Below are positions 16,806 to 25,830 of a stretch of 40,576 nt of DNA, one piece after another (the first letter of the stretch is position 1; every line of letters starts with the position of its first letter). The notes under the pieces were generated by a model that saw only the letters and a list, made by a program, of their open reading frames with translations, made no database searches and had not been told where the DNA came from. Source of the DNA: an uncultured Eubacteriales bacterium (lineage in GTDB: Bacteria > Bacillota > Clostridia > Oscillospirales > Acutalibacteraceae). The translations under genes were made by a program, and so were the position numbers. Where the stretch lies: positions 1 to 40,576 of the forward strand of contig CAKUAQ010000017.1 of assembly GCA_934636435.1 (NCBI GenBank), given 5' to 3'.

Positions 16806-17978
16806 ATGTTTGACGAAGCCAAAGAAGCCGTTATGCGGCAATATGAAGAGGCCCTTGCGCGCAAAAACAGGAAAGCGCCGTTCTATAACGGAGTTTTTGA
16901 CCGATATAGCGACCCGGTGCTGACCCGGGAGCATATTCCGCCGTTCTGGAAATACGACTTCAGCCGGGAGCAGAACCCGCACTTTATGGAGCGGCTGGGC
17001 ATCAACGCGGTATTCAACGCCGGCGCCCTGTACCGGGACGGGAAATACTATCTGATGGCCCGGGTGGAGGGCAACGACCGCAAATCCTTTTTCGCACTGG
17101 CGGAGAGCGACAGCCCGGTGGACGGATTCCGGTTCCGGGATTATCCCATGGAGCTGCCGGATCTGTACCCGGAGGAGACCAACGTCTACGATATGCGTCT
17201 GACCCGGCATGAGGACGGCTACATATACGGCGTGTTTTGCAGCGAGAGCAAAGAGACCGAAAAGAAAGATCTGTCGGCGGCAGCGGCCCAGGCGGGCATC
17301 GTCCGCACCCGGGACCTGGTGCATTGGGAGCGGCTGCCCAATCTGGAGACCCGCTCCAAATATCAGCGCAACTGCGTGCTGCACCCGGAGTTTGTGGACG
17401 GTCAGTATGCGTTCTATACCCGCCCGCAGGATGACTTCATCGACGCCGGGGACGGCGGCGGGATCTGTCTGGGACTGTGCGCAGATATTCTGCACCCCGC
17501 GGTGGCCGAAGAACGGCTGCTCAGCCCCCGGCGGTATCACACCATCACCGAGGCGAAGAACGGTGCCGGTGCGGTACCCATCAAGACCGAGCGGGGCTGG
17601 ATCCACATCTCCCACGGGGTGCGGAATACGGCGGCAGGGCTGCGGTATGTGATCTACGCCTTTGCCACGGCGCTGGACGATCCTTTCCGGGTCATCGCCG
17701 AGCCGGGCGGATTTCTGATCGCCCCCCGGGGGAAAGAACGGGTGGGCGACGTGTCCAACGTGGTGTTCACCAACGGCGCCGTCGTCAACGAGCGGGGCGA
17801 GGTCTATATTTACTACGCCTCCTCCGATACCAGGATACACGTCGCCTCCACCGATCTGGAGCGGCTGACGGACTATGTGTTCCACACCCCGCAGGATCCC
17901 CTGCGTTCGGCGGATTGCGTGAAGCAGCGCTGTGCGCTGATCCGACAGAATTTAGCCTTGATGGAGGAGCAGAAGTGA
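16806..17978 (+). CDS. GH130 4-O-beta-D-mannosyl-D-glucose phosphorylase (GH130_1-like)
   Basis: This 390-residue five-bladed propeller enzyme matches the GH130_1 subfamily. It carries INAVFNAGA, RVEGNDRKSFFALAES, NVYDMRLTRHEDGYIYG with the catalytic Asp129, CVLHPEFVDG, YTRPQDDFID, HGVRNTAAGLRY and ERVGDVSNVVF. GH130_1 enzymes phosphorolyse beta-1,4-mannosyl-glucose to mannose 1-phosphate and glucose in the cytoplasm. The start at 16806 has GGAGG seven bases upstream. An upstream in-frame ATG at 16584 would add residues from AT-rich promoter DNA and is rejected. It opens the region C operon and overlaps the GH5 gene (TGATG). In other bacteria the substrate is made by cellobiose 2-epimerase, which is absent here. 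Confidence 0.92.
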   Translation: MFDEAKEAVMRQYEEALARKNRKAPFYNGVFDRYSDPVLTREHIPPFWKYDFSREQNPHFMERLGINAVFNAGALYRDGKYYLMARVEGNDRKSFFALAESDSPVDGFRFRDYPMELPDLYPEETNVYDMRLTRHEDGYIYGVFCSESKETEKKDLSAAAAQAGIVRTRDLVHWERLPNLETRSKYQRNCVLHPEFVDGQYAFYTRPQDDFIDAGDGGGICLGLCADILHPAVAEERLLSPRRYHTITEAKNGAGAVPIKTERGWIHISHGVRNTAAGLRYVIYAFATALDDPFRVIAEPGGFLIAPRGKERVGDVSNVVFTNGAVVNERGEVYIYYASSDTRIHVASTDLERLTDYVFHTPQDPLRSADCVKQRCALIRQNLALMEEQK

Positions 17979-19051
17979 TGTTTGAGCTGTATCGGGAAGA
18001 AAATCGGGACCTGGAGCTGCACGTAGAGGGCAATCAGCTCCTCAATAAAAAGGGGGAGCGGGTGCTGCTCACCGGCGTTAACTGCGCCTCTCTGGAGTGG
18101 CTTTCGGCGCCGGAAAAGCTGAAACCCACCGTCATTCACGCGCTGGATGTGTGGCACGCCAACACCATCCGGCTGCCCCTGTCTCAGGACCGGTGGTTCG
18201 GCTTCGGCGGCGATCAGGTAGGCCGGGACGAGAGCGGCGAGAACTACCGCCGCATCGTGGACGAGATCGTCACCGAGATCGCCGCCCGGAAGAAATACGT
18301 CATTCTGGACCTGCACCGGAGCAATTGCGGCTCCTGGGGCGAGTTCATCAGCGGCAATATGCCGGACATGAACAGTCTGGTGTTTTGGAAATCCATCGCC
18401 AAGCGCTACGGCAACCATCCGAATGTGCTGTTCGGCATCTTCAATGAGCCGTTCAAGGTTTCGTGGGATTGCTGGCGGGACGGCGGTGAGATCACCGTGG
18501 AATACGCCCCCCAGAATGTGGGCAATCAGATCATGCGGGACGAATCCGGCGAGCCGGCACTGGAAAAGATCACCTTTCAGGCTCCGGGATTGCAAAAAAT
18601 GGTGGACACGGTGCGGGCGCTGGGCGCCAACAACATCGCCATCATCGCCGGATTGGACTGGGGCTATGAGCTGGACGGCATCGCCCGGGGCTACACCATC
18701 GACGACCGGGGCGGCAACGGCATCATGCTGGATTCCCACGAATATCCCTGGAAGGAGCTGGATCGCTGGGGCGAGCTGGTGGACGTGGTGAAGGAGCAAT
18801 ACCCTATCCTCATCGGAGAATGCGGCCACTACGGCGAGGGCGTGCCGGTGTACGAGGGTCCCCAGCGGGAGACCAGCGACAAATGGGTGCCCCGTCTGCT
18901 CAACTGGGTCGAAAAGAATGAATACCACATCACGGCGTGGGATTTCCACGATACGGCAGGTCCCTCTCTGATCAAGGATCTGGATACCTTTGAGCCCACG
19001 CCGTTCTGGGGTGTGTACTTTAAGGAGTTTCTGAAGAAACGCAACGGCTGA
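17978..19051 (+). CDS. Cytoplasmic GH5 family endo-glycosidase
   Basis: This 357-residue GH5 enzyme has no signal peptide. The acid/base is Glu157 in FGIFNEPF and the nucleophile Glu281 in ILIGECGHYG. RLPLSQDRWF and ILDLHRSNCGSWG supply the usual early barrel strands. GH5 members cleave beta-1,4-glucans, mannans and related polymers. A cytoplasmic location indicates that imported oligosaccharides are shortened inside the cell. It shares layout and motifs with the secreted GH5 at 23811-25793 and so forms an inside/outside pair. Its start overlaps the phosphorylase stop. Substrate is uncertain; mannan or glucomannan fits the neighbours. Confidence 0.88.
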   Translation: MFELYREENRDLELHVEGNQLLNKKGERVLLTGVNCASLEWLSAPEKLKPTVIHALDVWHANTIRLPLSQDRWFGFGGDQVGRDESGENYRRIVDEIVTEIAARKKYVILDLHRSNCGSWGEFISGNMPDMNSLVFWKSIAKRYGNHPNVLFGIFNEPFKVSWDCWRDGGEITVEYAPQNVGNQIMRDESGEPALEKITFQAPGLQKMVDTVRALGANNIAIIAGLDWGYELDGIARGYTIDDRGGNGIMLDSHEYPWKELDRWGELVDVVKEQYPILIGECGHYGEGVPVYEGPQRETSDKWVPRLLNWVEKNEYHITAWDFHDTAGPSLIKDLDTFEPTPFWGVYFKEFLKKRNG

Positions 19052-19083
19052 ACCGCCGCGGCGTGGGGAAAGGAGAAACGGGT

Positions 19084-21966
19084 ATGAACCGTTCCATCGG
19101 GCAAAAAATCGGATCGCTGGCGGCGGCACTGCTGCTGGCGGTGGCTGTTCTGCCCCAGAGCATGGCGGCGGAGACCGCAGCGATGGACGGGACGGCGGCT
19201 ACGGCCGGCGTCTCTGTGGGCAGCGGCACCGATTATGCAGCGTACCGGGACCGGTATGCGACCGCAGAACGCCCGGCGGAGACCGTTGCGGCGGAGCTGC
19301 AATCTGCCGCCGACATCATCCGGACGGAGAGCGGCGGGGTGACCGGAGCGGAGCTGTCCGCCCGGCAGCCCCAGCTGACCTATACCGTTTCCGTTCCCCG
19401 GCCGGGCGCCTATCGCCTCGGCATCGCCTATTGCCCCCTGCCCGGGAAGAACAAGGACATTGTGTTCTCCGTCCGGCTGGACGGGACGCTGCCCTTTGAC
19501 GAGGCGGCGTCGGTGAGCCTGTCCCGCATCTTCCGGGATGCCGGGGAAATACAGCAGGACGCCAACGGCAACGACCTGCGTCCCTCCCAGCAGGAGGTCT
19601 ACCGGCTCAACGAGCGGCAGCTGATGAACGGGGACGGCTATTACGACGACCCCTATGGCTTTGTATTCACCGAGGCGGGGCAGCATACGGTCACGCTGGG
19701 CTACGCCGAGGAGTCGATGGCGGTCGTTCGCCTGACGCTGGAGCCGGTAACGGACCCGGTCAGCTATGAGGAATACAGCCGGGGAGCGACCCCGGCGGCG
19801 CAGACCCTCCAAATCTACGAGGCGGAAAAATCCTACGAAAAATCCTCCTCCATGCTGTACCCCACCTATGACCGCTCCAGCCCGGCCACCAGCCCCAGCC
19901 ACTATTCCAAGATGCGGTATAACACCATCGGACAGACCAACTGGGCGCAGCAGGGGCAATGGATCAGCTGGAAGGTGGAGGCGCCTGCCGACGGTTGGTA
20001 TTCCGTCAGCCTGAAGGCACGACAGAACTATCAGCAGGGGGTCAACGCTTACCGCGCCCTGTATATCGACGGGCAGATCCCCTTTGCCGAGGTGAAGAAC
20101 ATTTGCTTCCCCTATCAGCTGGGCTGGTATCCGAAAACACTGGCGGACGAGGACGGCACACCGTACCTGTTTTACTTGACAAAAGGGGAGCATCAGCTGC
20201 GGCTGGAGGTCGCCGCCGGTCCCATGGGAGAAACGCTGAAAGCCCTCAGCGACAGCGTGCTGGAGCTGAACGAGCTGTACCGCAGCATCATCATGGTGAC
20301 CGGCACCACCCCCGACCAGTACCGCACCTACTACTTGGAGGAGTCGGTTCCGGATCTGTTTGATCGGATGAAAGCCGCCCGCACCCAGCTGGAGGAAATT
20401 TACGCTGCCATCACGCAGATCACCGGCGCCACCGGCTCGCAGGCATCCTCCATCCGGGAGATGACCGGGATGCTGGGGGATTTTCTCGATAAGCCCCTGC
20501 GAATTCCGGAGCGTATCTCGGCATTCAAAGACAATATCGAGACACTCGGCTCCCTGATCCTCTCCTTCAGCTCCCAGCCGTTGGAGCTGGACTATATCGT
20601 GCTCTACTCCGCCAGCGAGCTGCCGGCGGTCAAGGCGACCTTCGGCGAGGGCTTTCTGTATGGGCTGAAAGGGTTCATCGCCTCCTTTACGGAGGACTAT
20701 AACTCGGTTGGTTCCGCCGCCGACGCGACGGCGGTGGACAAAGCGATCACCGTCTGGATCTCTAACGGTCGGGATCAGGCGCAGATCCTCAAAAACTACA
20801 TCGACAACCAGTTCACCCCCTCCTCCGGTGTCGGCGTCAAGCTGAGTATCGTTGCCACCGCCGCCGGCACCTCCTCCTCAACGCTGGTGCAGGCGACCCT
20901 CGCCGGAAAGGGACCGGATGTGGCGCTGTTCACCCCCAAGGATACGCCGGTCAATCTGGCGATGCGGGGTGCGCTGACGGATGTGTCCCGGCTGGAGGGC
21001 TATGACCAGCTGCGCAGCCAGTTTTATGACTCCGCCTGGATCCCCTATGAGTATGAGGGCGGTGTCTACGGCGTGCCGGAGACCCAGAATTTCGAGATGC
21101 TGTTTTATCGGACAGACATTTTCGCCCAGCTGGGGCTGTCCGTCCCCCAGACCTGGGAGGAGTTCTACACCACCATCGAGCTGCTGCAGAAAAGCAACCT
21201 GAGCGTGGGGGTGCTGGAGACCAACTCCGCCAACGCCGGTATCTCCTCCGGCATCGCCTTCTTCGAAAAACTGCTGCTCCAGCGGGGCGGCACCTATTAT
21301 AACGATGCGCTGACCGCCACCGCTTTCAACACCCAGGCGGCCTATCAGGCCTTTGAGGACTGGACGGAGCTGTATACCGAATACGGGCTGGATCGCTCCT
21401 TTGATTTCTTCAACCGATTCCGCACCGGCGAAATGCCCATCGGCATCATGAGCTTCACCACCTATAATCAGCTGTATGCGGCGGCGCCGGAGATCCGGGG
21501 GCTGTGGGCGATGACCCCCATCCCGGGCACCCACCGGGAGGACGGCTCCATCGACCGGTCGGAGACCTCCTCCGGCACGGCGGCGATCCTGCTGAAGGGC
21601 TGCGGGGATGTGCCGTCGGCGTGGTCGTTCATCCGCTGGTGGACGGGCAAGGAGGCGCAGACCGCCTACGGCACCGAGCTGGAGGCGTCGCTGGGAGTGG
21701 CGGCCCGCTACGATACCGCCAACAGGGAGGCATTCACCGGCATGGGCTGGAATGACGCCGAGGCGGCAGCGATCCGCGCTCAGTGGGACAGCGTCACCGA
21801 TGTGAAGCAAATCCCCGGGAACTATTTCATTTCCCGCTGTCTGACCAACGCTTTCCGCACAGTGGTGGATTCCGACGCCAACCCGGTGCGGACGCTGAAC
21901 ACCTACAATAAAGACATGAACGCCGAGATCACCCGTAAACGCACGGAGTTCGGGCTGGATGAGTAA
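19084..21966 (+). CDS. Very large extracellular binding protein with N-terminal carbohydrate-binding-like domains
   Basis: At 960 residues this is over twice the usual size of a family 1 solute-binding protein. A signal peptide (1-29, ending SMA-AE) lacks a lipobox cysteine. Two beta-sandwich domains follow: about 45-235 (YTVSVPRPGAYRLGIAYCPL) and about 250-405 (LQIYEAEKSYEKSSSML, then GQWISWKVEAPADGWYSVSL), the second CBM35-like. A helical stretch spans 405-530. The binding-protein fold fills about 545-960 (AITVWISNGRDQAQILKNYI, GKGPDVALFTPKDTPV, WIPYEYEGGVYGVPETQNF). It should capture oligosaccharides for the two permeases directly downstream. How it stays on the cell without lipidation is unclear; its front domains may hold it on glycan or on a partner. 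Confidence 0.85.
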   Translation: MNRSIGQKIGSLAAALLLAVAVLPQSMAAETAAMDGTAATAGVSVGSGTDYAAYRDRYATAERPAETVAAELQSAADIIRTESGGVTGAELSARQPQLTYTVSVPRPGAYRLGIAYCPLPGKNKDIVFSVRLDGTLPFDEAASVSLSRIFRDAGEIQQDANGNDLRPSQQEVYRLNERQLMNGDGYYDDPYGFVFTEAGQHTVTLGYAEESMAVVRLTLEPVTDPVSYEEYSRGATPAAQTLQIYEAEKSYEKSSSMLYPTYDRSSPATSPSHYSKMRYNTIGQTNWAQQGQWISWKVEAPADGWYSVSLKARQNYQQGVNAYRALYIDGQIPFAEVKNICFPYQLGWYPKTLADEDGTPYLFYLTKGEHQLRLEVAAGPMGETLKALSDSVLELNELYRSIIMVTGTTPDQYRTYYLEESVPDLFDRMKAARTQLEEIYAAITQITGATGSQASSIREMTGMLGDFLDKPLRIPERISAFKDNIETLGSLILSFSSQPLELDYIVLYSASELPAVKATFGEGFLYGLKGFIASFTEDYNSVGSAADATAVDKAITVWISNGRDQAQILKNYIDNQFTPSSGVGVKLSIVATAAGTSSSTLVQATLAGKGPDVALFTPKDTPVNLAMRGALTDVSRLEGYDQLRSQFYDSAWIPYEYEGGVYGVPETQNFEMLFYRTDIFAQLGLSVPQTWEEFYTTIELLQKSNLSVGVLETNSANAGISSGIAFFEKLLLQRGGTYYNDALTATAFNTQAAYQAFEDWTELYTEYGLDRSFDFFNRFRTGEMPIGIMSFTTYNQLYAAAPEIRGLWAMTPIPGTHREDGSIDRSETSSGTAAILLKGCGDVPSAWSFIRWWTGKEAQTAYGTELEASLGVAARYDTANREAFTGMGWNDAEAAAIRAQWDSVTDVKQIPGNYFISRCLTNAFRTVVDSDANPVRTLNTYNKDMNAEITRKRTEFGLDE

Positions 21967-21975
21967 AGAGGTGAG

Positions 21976-22893
21976 ATGACCGTGAAGCAGAAGGATAAAG
22001 AGCTGTTGCCCCTGCGGCAGCGGATATGGAACGCCCGCTCCAGCTATGTGCTGATGTTCCCGTTTCTGCTGCTGTTTCTGGTGTTCGTGGCGATCCCCAT
22101 CCTATCCTCCGTGGTGCTGAGCTTCACCTCCTTTAATATGCTGCAGATGCCGAAATTTGTCGGTTTTGATAACTACATCCGGATGTTTCTGGAGGACGAT
22201 ATTTTCGTCAAGGCGCTGAAAAACACGCTGGTGTTTGCGGTGTTGACAGGACCGCTGGGATATATTCTCAGCTTTGTGGTGGCATGGCTCATCAATGAGC
22301 TGGGACGGGGCGTGCGCTGGCTGCTGACCCTGATCATGTACGCTCCCACGCTGGCAGGAAACGTCTATTACATCTGGACATTCATTTTCAGCGGCGACAG
22401 CAAGGGACTGGTGAACGCCACTTTGGTGCGGCTGGGCATCATCAATGACCCCATTCAGTGGCTCACCAACAGCGACTACAATGTGACCGTAGTGATCCTT
22501 GTCATCATCTGGCTGAGCCTCGGCACCGGATTCCTCGCCTTTGTGGCAGGCTTCAATGCGCTGGATCGCAGCTATTTTGAGGCAGCCGCCATCGACGGGG
22601 TAAAGAACCGGTTTCAGGAGCTGTGGTATGTGACCCTGCCCCAGATGGCGCCCCAGCTGCTGTTCGGCGCCGTCATGTCCATCTCCAGCGCCTTTGCGGT
22701 GGGGTATGCCAATGCCGCCATCACCGGGTTCCCCAGCTCCAACTATTCCACCCACACGCTGCTGCTGCATATGCTGGACTACGGCACCATCCGGTTCGAG
22801 ATGGGCTATGCTTCAGCGATCGCCGTGGTGCTGTTCGCCATTATGCTGCTTTCCTGGGCGCTGATCAAAAAAGCGATCGGGAAGCTGATGTGA
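21976..22893 (+). CDS. CUT1 ABC sugar importer permease (MalF/UgpA-type)
   Basis: This 305-residue permease has about six membrane helices, beginning with YVLMFPFLLLFLVFVAIPI. The EAA loop that docks the ATPase reads EAAAIDGVKNRFQELWYVTLP. It follows the large binding protein by nine bases and precedes a MalG-type partner, so the three form one importer. No ATPase gene is nearby. Confidence 0.92.
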   Translation: MTVKQKDKELLPLRQRIWNARSSYVLMFPFLLLFLVFVAIPILSSVVLSFTSFNMLQMPKFVGFDNYIRMFLEDDIFVKALKNTLVFAVLTGPLGYILSFVVAWLINELGRGVRWLLTLIMYAPTLAGNVYYIWTFIFSGDSKGLVNATLVRLGIINDPIQWLTNSDYNVTVVILVIIWLSLGTGFLAFVAGFNALDRSYFEAAAIDGVKNRFQELWYVTLPQMAPQLLFGAVMSISSAFAVGYANAAITGFPSSNYSTHTLLLHMLDYGTIRFEMGYASAIAVVLFAIMLLSWALIKKAIGKLM

Positions 22894-22909
22894 CAGGAGG
22901 GGTGAACCG

Positions 22910-23791
22910 ATGACATCTGCAAAGCCGCACACCAAGCGGGGAAAAAGCGGCGTCAAGCTCTCCCGCTCCCTTGGCGGCACGGTGGCGATCACCCTGTTTC
23001 TGCTGGTGATCGGCGTCTTCATGGCGCTGCCCATCGTGTATTCGCTGGTGCAGTCTGTAAAGCCGCTGGAGGAGATCTTCGCCTATCCGCCGAAATTCTT
23101 TGTGAAGAACCCCACCTTTGATAACTATGTGCAGGTCTATCAGCTGTGCCAGAACCTATGGGTGCCCCTGTCCCGGTACGTGTTCAACAGCCTGTTTATC
23201 TCCGTGGTGGGCACGGTGGTGTATGTGTTCATTGCCTCCGCTGCTGCTTTCCCTCTGTCCAAGCACAAATTCCCCGGCAAGGCCATCATCGCCGCCGTGA
23301 TCGTCTGGGCACTGCTGTTCCGTCCCGAGGTGACGGGGGTGGCGCAGTATATGATCATCTCCGGACTGGATATGATTGACACCTACTGGTCCATGCTGCT
23401 GCCCCCGCTGGCGGGCACCTTCGGCGTGTTCCTGATGATGCAGTTTATGGAGAACGCCATCGCCGACTCGGTGCTGGAGGCCGCCCGCATCGACGGGGCG
23501 GGAGAATACCGCATCTTCTACCAGATTGCCATGCCGGCGGTGAAGCCGGCGTGGCTGACGCTGGTGATCTTCACATTCCAGTCTTTCTGGAATGTGACCG
23601 GTGTTTCTTATATCTACGATGAGAGTCTGAAGACCCTGCCCAGTGTGCTGAGCAACATTGCCTCCGGCGGTCTGGCGCGGGCGGGTGCCACCTCGGCGGT
23701 GGCGGTGATCCTGCTGATTCCCCCCATTGTGATCTTCATTGCCTCCCAAAGCTCCATGACCGAAACCATGGCGCATACGGGACTGAAATAA
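22910..23791 (+). CDS. CUT1 ABC sugar importer permease (MalG/UgpE-type)
   Basis: This 293-residue permease has a basic cytoplasmic N-terminus, six membrane helices and the EAA loop EAARIDGAGEYRIFYQIAMP. AGGAGGGG precedes the ATG at 22910. It pairs with the preceding permease and the 960-residue binding protein. The helix after the EAA loop (TLVIFTFQSFWNVTG) is typical of the MalG side. Confidence 0.92.
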   Translation: MTSAKPHTKRGKSGVKLSRSLGGTVAITLFLLVIGVFMALPIVYSLVQSVKPLEEIFAYPPKFFVKNPTFDNYVQVYQLCQNLWVPLSRYVFNSLFISVVGTVVYVFIASAAAFPLSKHKFPGKAIIAAVIVWALLFRPEVTGVAQYMIISGLDMIDTYWSMLLPPLAGTFGVFLMMQFMENAIADSVLEAARIDGAGEYRIFYQIAMPAVKPAWLTLVIFTFQSFWNVTGVSYIYDESLKTLPSVLSNIASGGLARAGATSAVAVILLIPPIVIFIASQSSMTETMAHTGLK

Positions 23792-23810
23792 TTGTACAGG
23801 AGGAAACGAT

Positions 23811-25793
23811 ATGAAAAAGTGGACTTCTCTTTTCTGTCTGCTGACCGTGCTGGCGCTTCTGTTGGGGCTGGTGCCCGTCGGCGTGGCGGCGGAGGATGCC
23901 GCCGACCCGACTCTCCATACCGAGGGCAACCAACTGGTGAACGGCAGCGGCGAGGCAGTGCGGCTGCTGGGGCTGAACATTCCCTATATGACCTGGAGCG
24001 ACCAGAACGAGGCAAAGGTCATGGAGGTGCTGGATATCTCTCTGGACGAATGGAATTCCAACGCCATCCGCCTGGGGGTCACCCCGGAGCTGTGGTTCGG
24101 AAAAAACGCGGAGAGCTACCGCAGGACCGCCGACCGGCTCATCGAAAAGGTGGCGGCGCTGGGAAAATATGTGATTCTGGACAACCACTCCTTCTATCTG
24201 CCCGATGCCAACGACATCCGCTTCTGGCAGGATGCCGCCGCCCGCTATAAGGATCATCCCCATGTGCTGTTCGAGCTGTTCAACGAGCCGGCAGGCTGCA
24301 CCTGGCAGCAATACTATCAGGGCGGACGACTGACCTATAAGGGCAAAAATGACTGGGGCGAGGATGCAGATATCACCGTAGACGGCTGCGGCATGATCGA
24401 GCTGCTCAAGGCGGTGCGGGGCACCGGGGCAAAGAATGTGTGCATCCTCCCCGGCATCAACTGGAGCTTTGACCTCTCCTGCGTGACGGAGGCGGATTTT
24501 GAGGAATACGCCCGGAGCGTGGCGGAGACCGAACGCCCCGACGATATGGACGGCTTTGTGAAGGAGTTTAAGGAAAACTACTTCCTGCGGGAGACGGACG
24601 GCAACGGCATCATGTTCTCCACCCACCCCTATCCCACCAAGCCCTCCGACTGGGATCAATACCTGAAGAATGCGGCGCTCGCCTATCCGATTCTGGTGGG
24701 TGAATGCGGCCCCACCGAAAAGGCCAACGGCTTTGTCCGGGCGCTGTCGGATAACGACAAGTCCTATCTGGACACGCTGGCGGAGTATGTGGACAAATAC
24801 GAGCTGCACATCACCCCCTGGGCATGGGGCGCCTGGCCCTATCTGAATCAGGAGCCGTCCAATAAGCTGTCCGCCTACGGCAGCTATATGCTGGACTATT
24901 TCAAGAAGAGTCAGGAAACCAAGGCGGTCACCCTCTACACCGGGGCGGACTACACCGGCGACAGCCATACGCTGGAGGCAGGCAGCTACGACGCCGACAG
25001 CCTGGCGGGGAAATTTGATCTGTCGAAGCTCACCTCCGCCTCCTGCAAGTCGGATTATTACCAGTATGTGATCACCCTCTATTCCGAAAAGGGACAGACC
25101 GGCAAGAGCTATATCTTCGTGCCCAAGGCGGCAAATATCGGGGCGGACATTGCCGGCTTCACCCCCGCCTCGCTGAAGATCGAGCGGACGGTTCCGGAGA
25201 ATATCATCCCCGGGCATGCCTCCGTGACGGCGCCCGGCTTTGTGGAAAATATGCAGCCGGAGAATATCATCGACGGCAAGAACGGCACCTATTGGAAAAA
25301 TACCGACGAAAAGGCCAACGAGATCGTCATCAGCCTCGATAAGCTGTATGCTCTCAACGGGATCACCCTGGCCCACGCCTCCGAGGCATCCATGATGTCG
25401 GTGTTCAATGCCTCGGACTATACCGTATCCGTCAGCACCGACGGGCAGAATTTCACCCGGGTGATTGACGTGACCGGCAACTCGCTGGGCCTGTGCGCCT
25501 ATTCCTTTGAGCAGATCCCGGCGGCGTATATCAAGGTGAAGATCACCAAGGGCAGCATCATCGACAACGCCACCTATTATCTGGCGGAGGTGATGGCCTA
25601 CGGCACCGCGTATACCGGCTCCACCGACGGCATGACCGTCCGGCTCAATGCCTATGCCGCCGGCACCGACACCGAAACGACGGCGGTCCCCCGGTGGCAG
25701 CCGGTGCTGATCGCGGTGTTCTCCGTCATCCTTGCGGCATCGGTGGCCGCCTGCGTGACGCTGGCGGTCCGGAGCAAGAAGAAACAATCATGA
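23811..25793 (+). CDS. Membrane-anchored GH5 with crystallin-like and CBM32-like domains
   Basis: This 660-residue exoenzyme has a signal peptide (1-26), a GH5 barrel (about 35-360) with acid/base Glu159 in FELFNEPAG and nucleophile Glu298 in LVGECGPT, and a beta/gamma-crystallin-like domain (about 372-455; VTLYTGADYTGDSHTLEAG). A discoidin or CBM32-like domain (about 470-610) and one C-terminal membrane helix with a KKK tail (about 628-655) complete it. The tail keeps the enzyme on the outer face of the membrane. It probably cuts the polymer at the surface and feeds oligosaccharides to the adjacent importer. Paralogous to the cytoplasmic GH5 at 17978. The start follows AGGAGG. Confidence 0.87.
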   Translation: MKKWTSLFCLLTVLALLLGLVPVGVAAEDAADPTLHTEGNQLVNGSGEAVRLLGLNIPYMTWSDQNEAKVMEVLDISLDEWNSNAIRLGVTPELWFGKNAESYRRTADRLIEKVAALGKYVILDNHSFYLPDANDIRFWQDAAARYKDHPHVLFELFNEPAGCTWQQYYQGGRLTYKGKNDWGEDADITVDGCGMIELLKAVRGTGAKNVCILPGINWSFDLSCVTEADFEEYARSVAETERPDDMDGFVKEFKENYFLRETDGNGIMFSTHPYPTKPSDWDQYLKNAALAYPILVGECGPTEKANGFVRALSDNDKSYLDTLAEYVDKYELHITPWAWGAWPYLNQEPSNKLSAYGSYMLDYFKKSQETKAVTLYTGADYTGDSHTLEAGSYDADSLAGKFDLSKLTSASCKSDYYQYVITLYSEKGQTGKSYIFVPKAANIGADIAGFTPASLKIERTVPENIIPGHASVTAPGFVENMQPENIIDGKNGTYWKNTDEKANEIVISLDKLYALNGITLAHASEASMMSVFNASDYTVSVSTDGQNFTRVIDVTGNSLGLCAYSFEQIPAAYIKVKITKGSIIDNATYYLAEVMAYGTAYTGSTDGMTVRLNAYAAGTDTETTAVPRWQPVLIAVFSVILAASVAACVTLAVRSKKKQS

Positions 25794-25830
25794 ACCGCCA
25801 CCCACAAACACAGGAAAGGAAGCGAACGGT

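Noticed and set aside
17477..17977. Upstream extension of the cytoplasmic GH5 gene
   Set aside because: It lies wholly inside the GH130 gene in another frame, and the TGATG overlap gives a normal coupled start at 17978.
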